Source: Polytrichum commune (lineage: Eukaryota; Streptophyta; Polytrichopsida; Polytrichales; Polytrichaceae). From it: 64,000 nt of DNA. The stretch spans positions 7,506,501 through 7,570,500 of the forward strand of contig OX485807.1 in the NCBI GenBank assembly GCA_950295325.1, read 5' to 3'. Made by a program: the position numbers and the translations under genes. The notes under the pieces were generated by a model, which worked only from the letters and a program-made list of their open reading frames with translations, ran no database searches and was not told the origin of the DNA. Of this stretch, positions 36,813 through 45,670 are shown one piece after another; positions within the stretch are counted from its first letter, which is position 1, and each line of letters begins with the position of its first letter.

Positions 36813-39800
36813 TTGCATCTTTGTTCCTTCACGTTTGCTTTCTCTGCCTTCATGGCTTCCACCTCAATTCTTCCTCCCGTCTCTGAGATGGCCGAACTTC
36901 GTTCACATGGCATCGGGGTCCCTATTATATTCCCCATTGGTGCACAAGGTATTGTTGTTGTCTCGGAGCTTCATCTTAGCATTAGGTTCTCTTTGAAAGC
37001 TAGTACAATATGGGTAGAGCGTGAGATCTACCATCCTGATACTGGATTGCTCGTTCATACCTTCCATGAGACCTCCAAGGTAACTGACAATGGCAATGTA
37101 GTGTGGGAGCTTGGCGCGGGAAAGTATAGGGTTTGTGGCTGGCCAGATTCTCAGATGGGAGTGTCAACAGAAATCCTTCCTCCTCTTCAATCATCCACTG
37201 TTGCCTTTAGCACACCCCCGGTAATAAGCGTCAAGACCGAGCCTGGTGTAGACAACGTTATAGACTTGTCTGATTCTTCGAGTGAAGATGTACCAGTGCA
37301 TAAGGCTGCTGTCCATGATTCCCCTCATTTGTTTCCCTTTGCATCCTACGTAACGCCTTCTCCATCTAGCTCTGTCCCTTCAACTACTTCGGTCCCTACA
37401 TCTAAACCTCCTCAAACTATTGTTCAATGTCTTCGTCGTCTTGGCTCTATGCCCGGTAGTAAGAACGTCCTCAAGAAAATAGATTACGATAAAATCAAAA
37501 TCCAAGAAGTTAATCACCTTCCCCCTCGTTTCGATGGCACCCAGTTATTTGTCCTCCCTGCAGCAGAAGTCTCTTCATCTCAAACCAGGGCCAAGTCGTT
37601 GGACGGCATGGACAAGCAATATGATGGCCATGTTTGGACTAAGACTCAAACCACCAACATTACAAACGACGTTGGCCTTGCATTTCGTTCCTCTACCTGT
37701 GTTGGCCATCTCCAATGCCAAAACCCGAGTTGTGATTACCTTCAACGCGCCCATCGTACCTCTAAGGTCAATGACACAGAATTTGAAGGTTTCACTAAAG
37801 ATCCTTTCCCTCTCTCTGGCATTGTGCCATCCGGATCTACTCTTGTCTGCAGGATTTGTAAAGAGCCTCCCAAATGCATTGCACTATGCGAGGCCAAAAT
37901 CTTCTACGTCCATGGGAAGGAGTCATCCCAAAGAGCCTACATTCATCTCGGTTCTCATCAACATCCAGTGAAGGTTGGAGACTGCAGAGACAGTCGGAAG
38001 CGTATCAATGCACTTCTTGAGGAGCACGTTGAACGTACGCCTCAAGCCACCCACAGCAAGATCGTCCTTGAAGCTAGCAAGGACATTGTTGGTGAGTTTC
38101 TCCTTTCTGGCGATAATGACACACACCGTCTCTTCTCTTTAAAAGAGCTTGAACCTGTTTTTGAGAGCTGTAGAGAGTTGAATTCCCCAAACCTTCGCTG
38201 TAAGGTTACCTCTTTCAAATATTTGCGGAGGTTTGGTGTTATGGATGGCATCGCGAAGCTCCGAGGCATTAGCAATTGGGCCTACGTCCAACGGAACCAA
38301 TTCCCAGGACAAGGTGACAATACAGACAAGGTGTTCGTTTTCAAGATGTCGGAGGTTGGTCCTGGAAGTGGAGTGGATTTGGTTCGTCGGATGCAACCGG
38401 GTGGGGACCTGGAGAACGCGTGGATGATGTCCGATCACGTGAAGCGGGTCAAAGGGTGGACCACCATGGCCGCTCATGTGTACGATGGGACTTATCAACG
38501 GGTCATGACCATTTCATGTTGTGATTTCCAATCGGAGAATAAGGATGCCCAAGTTCTCTTCTGGCAGAACCTCAACCACGTCATGGCCCGACACGGTATC
38601 CCACATCCAAACTTTATAGGCTTCATGGCGGACAGTGCCCAAGCCAATTGGAACGCTGTTCGCATTGTGTATGGTTCAGGGGATCCCAAAGTTCCAATGG
38701 AGGGTCGTGAGCGCACTTGTTTTTTCCATTGGAAACAATCGCTCGAAAAACATACGAAATCGTATATAAAGCATGAGTTACAAGACCAACATAGACATCT
38801 TTGCCTTCAATATCGAAATGCGTCATCTATGGAAGAGGTTGAGACTACGTACCTAGCTATCAAGGCTTGGTGGGCGTCATCGAATTGTACAAGTGAGGAC
38901 GGTCTCAAGCATCTTCAGCTCTGGCTTGCTTTTTGGCACTTCCGCTACCTTCAATGGGGTGGTTTCATGGAACTGGTACATCTCCTTTATAATTCATTAT
39001 TGGTTTTTCTTGGATTCGATTTCCTCTCTCTGTACATTTATATTAATACTTGATTTCTCCAATCAGGAAAAGGTTTTAACCCAAGACCAATTGGCCGAGA
39101 TGCCGTCGTGCAATCTTGCGGAGTCCGTCCACAACAAGTGGCTTCAAGCCTCCGGCAACAAGGGTGGAGATCTATACGTGGCTACGGTTGACGACTACAT
39201 TCGCGCCTTCTTACAAGTTGTTGCATACTACCAGTTCCTTAAAGGTGGAATTGGCGGAGATGGTCCAAGCAAAGAAGAACTAAAGCTCAGGGGTGCTCAA
39301 CGTCGAGCTCAGCGTACTGGCGACCCCACAGTGTTGCAGAAGGTCTTGCTTGACATGTCCGGTGGGGAAGAATTTTGCACTCGCGATCCACACCTTGAGG
39401 GCGCCGAGGTGTTTGGATCGCAGAAGCGAAGACCAGACACTCCAATTGGTGATGATGGCGAGACCCACCGCCCCGATACCGTGAACTTCTCTCGCCCTCC
39501 CCCCGGTAAGCGTGTCACTCGATCTCAACCAGAAACACTACCCACTATCATTGAGGAGTCTTCCCCCTCTGTACAAGAGGTTCAAGTGCCTTCACCTGCA
39601 GGACTTGGTTTCCAGCGTGTCACTGCCGTGCAAGAAACCAAAGTAGATGTCTCTCTTTGGCATATTGCCCGCATACCCTATACATCTGGGAAGTCTTGTT
39701 GGGCTAATCATGCGGGCACGAAGAAGAAGTGCACCGCAAGAATCGTCACTAATAATAAGAGCGTCCCTGCGCTGACCTACACCGGTATGTGGCATCATTA

Positions 39801-40523
39801 CAAACTCCAATCGATGAAGCGTACGGACTTTGTCTTTTGCCCAGACGACATTGAGCGTTGCGTGAAGGGCCCTCGTCGGAAATGGGTCATGCAGTTCTCT
39901 GCTGATGACCAGAAGCCTCCTATTCCCCCAATCTGGCCCGTGAAGATTGGTACCAACCTCACCCGCTCGGAGATCTTCGCCCTTGAGAACGCAGGTTTTC
40001 AACTCCCACCAAAGGAGCGCATCACACCGACTCAACTCTTCACCAACTCTGCTCCCCCGCTGGATATGTCTGGAATCCGTGTTCCAGAAAACCCGACATG
40101 ATCCCTCCGACAAGATTGTCCAAGCTTGTTCGGCGATCCAGCAGCGCACCTTCGGCAAAGCAGAGGCAGATGGTGGCCTCTGCTGAAGCTGTGCATGGTA
40201 TCGTTCTGAAGTTAACTATGATCCCTCAACCGGGATTTGGTTGCATTATCACACTGCAGTCCAAATCAGAACCCCAACCACCGATCTACCAAGTGACAGT
40301 AAGTTCTATTCTAGAGTGCAATTGCGCGAACTTCGTGGATATGATTTCCAAGTTCAGCCGCAAACGAAATTTTTATCTGAATTGTAAGCATTTGTATTAC
40401 ATTTTCATCAAGGTTTCTAATTTGGATGCGGAAGTGAATTTGTTCATTCACGCCTCGACATTTAGCTTCAACGAAGTCAAACTCTTCCTCGAAGGGGGTC
40501 TTTTGACAAAGTCTACTTCTTAG
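36813..40523 (+). CDS. Mutator-like transposase (DDE, zinc-binding, SWIM)
   Basis: Exon 1 is 36813-38975, the intron 38976-39066 (91 bp, GT-AG, phase 0), and exon 2 runs to a stop at 40099-40101. The start could instead be the ATG at 36852 (MASTS), which has better context. In order: an N-terminal beta-rich region; a Ser/Pro linker; a zinc-binding region (CQNPSC, CRIC, CIALC, HLGSHQH) resembling the WRKY-GCM1 type; then the RNase H-like core with VYDGTYQ (first Asp), GFMADSAQANWNAVR (second Asp), CFFHW; and in exon 2 CNLAESVHNKWL, the conserved Mutator E..N region. A C-terminal SWIM finger (CNCANF...NCKH) lies at 40310-40395 in another frame. An intermediate stretch (DKIVQACSAIQQRTFGKAE) lies in the third frame. 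Two frame changes between 40080 and 40200, or an unseen intron, are therefore needed. It probably mobilised the surrounding element. Confidence 0.8.
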
Positions 40524-40684
40524 GATTTATCTCAGCCTAGCAGTACTTTGGGCTATAATATATGTATCCATTTCTGGACCTCTTGTGAAGCAATAATTGA
40601 TTGATATAATAAAGGTATAATTTCAATGATTATTTTTATTTGCTTCAAAATTTTGTATTACAATGCTTCCTATGTCTATCAACT

Positions 40685-41152
40685 CTATTTCTGTTTTGCA
40701 TACTTCTTAGATGATTGCGAGGGAGGTGGACCCGGTCGAAGCAAATCCATATAAGAAACTGTCTTATCTCTCTTTCGATCCTTCAGCGGAAGATGATGTG
40801 GCGTCATTCCTCTCATCCGTTCGCGAAATGAAAGAGACTTCAAAGATTCCCCTTCCACCTTCACCTCCTCCTCCGTTTCGTTCAATTTGTCTTCATCCAA
40901 ATCAGCATCCTTCTCCGGCACATCCTCCTGCCTGGTTTTTTTTTTCTCATATTTTTTTTGCTCCTCCCGTACCCTCCACCTTCATGCTTGTGTAAATTGC
41001 GAAAATGGAGTCAGCTCGTAGTCATCACTACTTCGATTTCCAGCAGCAAACTGAAATTCTGGCGATGGATTAACCGGAATATGAGGATCTGCTAGACTTC
41101 TAATTTCCTTATCCCATCCTAATCCAGCAAACATGTCTCTCTCATCTCCCAT
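40685..41152 (-). pseudogene. Accessory hypothetical protein B with in-frame stop
   Basis: Reading from the ATG at 41152-41150, one frame runs 156 codons with a single TGA at 40982-40984. The first part reads MGDERDMFAGLGWDKEIRSL and is mixed. After the stop it becomes highly charged (REEQKKYEKKK, then EDVPEKDADLDEDKLNETEEE) and ends in a Pro/Lys-rich tail. The same character on both sides of the stop suggests one damaged gene. It is convergent with the transposase and inside the Mutator-like element. No family is recognised. Confidence 0.45.
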
Positions 41153-41459
41153 TGTGTGCAACTATATATACAATGATGTTGGGTATGAGTCCAATTTATA
41201 ATCTATTCGGCCACAAACGATAATTGCTAAAGTCTAAGCTATAGAATAGATTCACATATAAGACAAAGAGAAAAGTGATGAATAAAAACCAAGCAAGTTT
41301 ATTATTTTGATTCCTTTGTATTTTGATTGACTCATTCTTTAATTATACCAATCTCAAAAAATCCATTTTCATTGATTTTTTCTTGTAGTCATCCTTGGTT
41401 TTAATAATTCAACCACATCACGGTTTCCAAACTTAATGAGACCATTTCAAATTCAGGGT

Positions 41460-41654
41460 TTTTATTTTATTTTATGACCTATACATCCCACGGAAATAGG
41501 TCCAATTTTTTTACTATTATTGCCAGATTCTGGAATATTCTTGGAATATTCTTGGAATATTTTGAAATATCCTAATTTTAGTCTGACAAGTTTACTATTT
41601 TTATTTCCTCTACGCTCTCCGCTCTCCGCTCTACGCTCACATACAAGTGTCGTC
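41460..41654 (-). repeat. Right terminal repeat of the Mutator-like element
   Basis: Read inward on the minus strand it gives GACGACACTTG, TATGTGAGCGTAGAGCGG, AGAGCGG repeats, then diverges from the left end, with three GGAATATTCTT-type units. It regains CCTATTTCCGTGG about 150 bp in. The outermost 40 bases match the left terminus closely. Confidence 0.8.
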
Positions 41655-41665
41655 CACGAGGACAC
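41655..41665 (+). other. Target-site duplication, right copy
   Basis: CACGAGGACAC is identical to 25387-25397. It directly follows the right terminus of the 16.26-kb element. Confidence 0.85.
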
Positions 41666-41783
41666 CATTCAGGTCTAACACTAGGAATCGTTTCTTCGGC
41701 AGCGAGGGCGGGGCGGGTAAAACCGGGGGGGGGGGCTGCCGCGCTGCCCTCTCCGCTCCTTGGAGAAGAGCGTCGGGGAGCCG
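41655..41783 (-). pseudogene. FCP1-like gene, exon with DLNG phosphatase motif
   Basis: A 43-codon exon follows an acceptor at 41785-41784 (CGTAG) in phase 0. It ends KKRFLVLDLNGVLV, the first catalytic signature of plant FCP1-like HAD proteins, where the Asp of DLNG is the nucleophile position. The next residues of the domain lie at 25386 and downward on the minus strand, beyond the inserted 16.26-kb element. When one copy of the 11-bp duplication and the element are ignored, the frame continues without a shift, although a TAG codon follows at once. The exon includes a G11 run (41725-41735) and Pro-rich residues before the motif. Confidence 0.75.
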
Positions 41784-42318
41784 CTACGCTATGCTCCGAG
41801 CCCTGCGGATACGATCGAGAGAAAACGGTGGGCGACTTATGTCATACTATGTCCAAACGAAGCATTAAAGAAACGAGTGTTCTCGGTGCAAAAACAAAAC
41901 CATTTGATTCATTTCGGAGGGGGTGCAACAAGGGATACAAGAGAGGCAAGAGTATACAACATACATTCAAACACAAGATACAAGTATATAGGAGTAAAAA
42001 ATGGTGATTATATTGTATACAATGCTCTATGTACATCTTGATTGGGGGAGCCGCGTTGAACGATGCGTTCAAACTAGCCTAGTTCTACATCTAGCAAAAT
42101 TTGAAGAGACGGGCCGCCGTGATGAAGACTTCGTTGCAAGCCGGGGGTATGTGGACGAACGGATGGTCAGGGAGATGTGGCGAAGGGCGCGAGTGCCGGG
42201 GGGGGGGGGCGACATGTGCGTGAGTTTAGGATAGCTAGGGGACACGACCAAGGCAAGAAGACAAAGACCCAGGGAGTTTGGGTCGACCGACCCAAACTGA
42301 GTGGGGTCAGTGCATTAC
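41784..42318. other. Probable intron of the FCP1-like gene
   Basis: Lies between a donor at 42318-42317 (GTAATG on the minus strand) and the acceptor at 41784-41785. It contains a palindrome with arm GTTTGGGTCG at 42276-42297. No gene is seen. Confidence 0.45.
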
Positions 42319-44028
42319 CTCGCCTTGGTCGTGCCTTGACGCCATGGATGCCGTCACCGCGTGCGCTGCCCCACCGCCTGCTCCGACGACGACGTCAGCC
42401 GCAATCTGCTCCTGCAAAGGCTGACTGTCAGGCCTTTGTCCCAACCCAACCTCCGCATGCGCATCATGCATTGGTTCATCGACTGGGTTAGGAGTAGAGG
42501 TATCACCAGGCCCTTGCGGGCCTTCAACATCTAGCATGGGCTCGTCCACTGGGGTCTGATTGGGGACGGGGTTTGGGTCGGCCGACCCAAACCCTGTTGC
42601 TTGGCGAACGTCGCTCTGGGACGCTGCAACGTCGGCACTGTTTGGGTCGGACGACCCAAACATGTGGGGGTCATCCCACTGGTGGTGTGGGGGCAAGAGG
42701 ATGGGAGGCCGGAGCGGCGGGGGTGCCAACAAGCTGGAAGTTCCTGGGACGCGCCAAAGGTTAGGGTCGTCCACCTGCTGCACGGGCGCGTAAGGGCGGG
42801 CGTGAGGCTGCAGCAAATGCCCGAAGCTGAAGGACTGCTGCAGCGTGGGCCGCGGGCCGATCACGGGTAGGTCACTCTAAGGCATTTTTGTGCACCACGT
42901 GCGGCTAGGTGTTTTTTGTTTTGGGGCTATTTACCTTCAAGGGTTGAATTAAAGCCTCCCTATAATTACTTAAATTTCAAAAATGGCCCATTTGTTTGCA
43001 CCCTTCCATTACTTATATTGTCCAAGTCATTGCAATTTTGTGTACTCTATATTCTTTTTAAGTAATAAAAGCTAATCTACTTCCTAACGCATTGACGAGT
43101 GTTAAGGGAATTCATGGAAACAAAGAAGGGTGCAAACAGTAATATCATTGCAAACAAAGTTATGAAGAAAACACATAGGAGACCATAGCAAACATACTAA
43201 ACATACCTTCTAGGATCCTTATCTTCAGCCCCTATATTAATTTTACAAAAAAAATAATGGCCCACATTTTATGTCCATCTAACTTATTTATAATGGGATT
43301 GTCTACATTTAATGGCCCCTTCATTATTTGGAATTCCTTTATAATTTTTATTTCAAATGATTTTAATCCTCTCTATATTATGCCGCACGTCATTTTTAAA
43401 ATGCACTAAGTGACCTACCCGTGGGGCCGATATTATGGGGAGGGAAGCCTGCGGGCAAGTGAGGGAATGAACTCGTGGGAGCCATCACCAATCCCTGCGC
43501 CAGCATGCCCTGGATCACTTGCGTGATCAGGTCCGCTTGGGACAGAGGTTGGGCCATCGCCCTTTGCCACTCCTGCTCCAACAGGAGAGCCCTCAACTCC
43601 ACGACTTCGTTGCGGACCGAGGGCTCCTCGGCAGCAGCCTTTTGCAATCGAACGCGCTGCTCCTCGTCCCGGAGCATCTTCGCGTTGGCCTCCTCCACAG
43701 TGAGGACCTCGGGTTTCACCCTCACATTCCCGGCGAACGCTCCGGGGGAGGCAGGATCCGACCTTAGCCTCTTCGCGAGCTCCATGTCGTCCTTGTCTTC
43801 GGAGCTTATGGCGATCGTCTCCTCCACCGCATAGTCCCCGTACAGCTTTTTGCCCTTCAGCATTCGCCGCTCCCTGAAGGTGGCCATCGCGTCCCTCGAA
43901 TACATGTCCTTCGCGTCGGCCACCGTGAGGACGGGCACTAGCTTGCTCTGCGGCGTGGCAGCCCGCATGGCCTTCTTCCGCTGAGGGGCTTCGGATTCTT
44001 GAGTGAATCCTGTTGCCCCCTCCTCCAC
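42319..44028 (-). pseudogene. Probable N-terminal region of the FCP1-like gene, split by a MITE
   Basis: Two minus-strand frames, 44028-43432 and 42853-42319, are continuous once the 562-bp MITE and one 8-bp duplication are disregarded; the residues NIGPRPTLQQ then span the junction. The N-terminal part is charged and helical (ERRMLKGKKLYGDYAVEETI, then a Glu-rich coiled-coil-like segment VRNEVVELRALLLEQEWQRA). The second part is Pro/Asp-rich and low complexity, with GFGSADPNP and MFGSSDPN repeats encoded by palindromic DNA. It ends at a phase-0 donor that fits the phase-0 acceptor of the DLNG exon. Assignment to the FCP1-like gene rests on strand, order and splice phase only. It could be a separate gene. 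Confidence 0.5.
42862..43423. mobile_element. hAT-type MITE
   Basis: The 562-bp element has inverted termini CACGGGTAGGTCACT / AGTGACCTACCCGTG with further similarity inward (GCATTTTT, ACGTGCGGC). It is flanked by an exact 8-bp duplication GGGCCGAT at 42854-42861 and 43424-43431. An 8-bp duplication plus CA-N-GGG-like ends is the hAT signature. The interior is AT-rich without coding capacity. It interrupts an open frame. Confidence 0.85.
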
Positions 44029-44049
44029 CTCCCCCTCCGGGAAAAGCTA

Positions 44050-44215
44050 TTTTGCGAGCAGTGAGCGGTGAGCGGTGTGCGGTAAGTTTTCTAGAATATT
44101 GAAATTTTGTCAGGTGAAACATGCCCTATGGCCGTGGTGTAGAGCTAACTTTTGAAATATTTATTGACAAATTTATTGACAAAAAGAACCTATAACCGTG
44201 GTGGAGGAACCTATA
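44050..44215 (+). repeat. Diverged terminus of a related Mutator-like element
   Basis: Has the same architecture as the left terminus: GAGCGG-type units (GTGAGCGGTGAGCGG at about 44059), then CCTATGGCCGTGG at about 44132 and CCTATAACCGTGG at about 44190. Sequence between is unrelated. It lies just upstream of the ATG at 44028 and may be a remnant or a MITE of the family. Confidence 0.5.
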
Positions 44216-45670
44216 TAGTATTTGCTTGCACCTTCTTGGAGGTTCAGGATATTACCTGACCACGACAATTTCATGACAACCTCTAGCAATTTAGCAAGTA
44301 AGATTCCATCTATTGTGGTGAGGGAATCTCCAAACCCCAATGCTGCAGGCCTCACACGTAATGCCCATGAAGACCCATCCGTTTGTATGTGTGTGTATAT
44401 ATATATATGAGCATAAACTTAAAATGTTGAAAGAAACTTAAAGAAAATATTAAAGAAACTAAAAATGTTGGAAGTGTTTACAACATGTTCCTCTAACAAC
44501 AACACCTTACTATATACCACTCAAATATAGGTGGTTATTTAAGAAGAGCAATTGTGTTGAACATAAAACCTAGGATGATGTCCATATTTTAAGCACAAGC
44601 CTTCTTGGTTTAACACTCAACACAACTAGGAGGTCTCGAGTCATCATTTAAAAAAATTAAATTCTTCACTTTGACTTATTATAACCTTTGCATCTCAACT
44701 TCAATTTTGAAACATGAAATAAAAATTTTCTTGGTTCTCAGTCGCTAGCCAAATGGGAAAATTATGATCCAATCCAATGACCACAATTCTATGTGAACTT
44801 GGAAGTTTTTGACATTAAAATTGCATATTCTAACCTCATTTGGAATATATCTATGATCATGAGTCTAAAGTAAATTATGTCTTAATAATTAAAAACCTAA
44901 GCGATATTAAACAATAAACTTTTTGTCACCTTCAACTCATAGTATTGCCATAATGTTTGATCCTTGATTGGGATTAAAGTTTCCTGACACCTACTAAAGG
45001 GGAGAGCAAAGAAACTAATTATCATGTAGAACATGTGAATGATTGGTCTAAACCCAATTAACACCTTAATCAAGATCAAAGACCTTGAATTATTCTAGTA
45101 GAATTAACTAGAGATGGATCTATATGTACTAAAAGTTTGTTAGACCGCGTTGAAGTATGCAAGGGGAAGATATTCTTGAGCATACCAATGTCAAGTGTCG
45201 TTGGTGTACACTTTAGTCAACTTGTAGACCATTGTGTAATATAGGTGTGCACTTCATATCATTGTGGAACATACTAATGCTGAGATATTAGTCAAGACAC
45301 TTGAATGCCAAATTTCATGAGGTGACATTAATGGTGAGGTTGATGGTGAATTATTCAACCCAACATTCGCCTAAAATCGTAAGCAAGCATTGAAAAAGTA
45401 TATGAAAACGATAATAGAAGAATAGTGGAAACCCTTAAATTTCAAAGAGAAGGGTATGAACTAATAGGCCGATTATGGAATTAAGTGAACAATATCAGAA
45501 AACACGAAGTCAAAAGTTAACCTAAATCTGCAATTTTATATATGCAATCCCATAAATTCCGAAAGTAATACAAATACAATGAATTTCATGCGGAATGAGT
45601 GCACAAACTGAAAAACCAACGGAAGAAAAACCGGTATATTAGATAGTACACAAACATTCACATGAAGCTA
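44216..45670. other. Gene-poor AT-rich spacer
   Basis: No gene supported. It has a TATATATATA run near 44396-44406. The 44520-44720 segment is similar to the dispersed block in the F-box/kelch intron (ACATAAAACCTAGGATGATGTCCATATTTTAAGCAC versus 10180-10230). Confidence 0.55.

Larger units (their letters stand above)
25398..41654 (+). mobile_element. 16.26-kb Mutator-like element
   Basis: The boundaries come from an 11-bp direct duplication (CACGAGGACAC) and inverted termini. The left end reads GGGAAACTC then TATGTGAGCGTAGAGCGG; the right end, reverse complemented, reads GACGACACTTG then the same TATGTGAGCGTAGAGCGG. Inside are a Mutator-type transposase, two minus-strand accessory frames, a captured ParB-domain gene fragment, and palindromic repeats including about 40 copies of a 96-bp unit. 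Left and right termini diverge after about 40 bp but share the subterminal motif CCTATTTCCGTGG. The element sits inside the HAD motif of an FCP1-like gene. The transposase 3' end needs frame changes, so present activity is doubtful. Confidence 0.85.
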
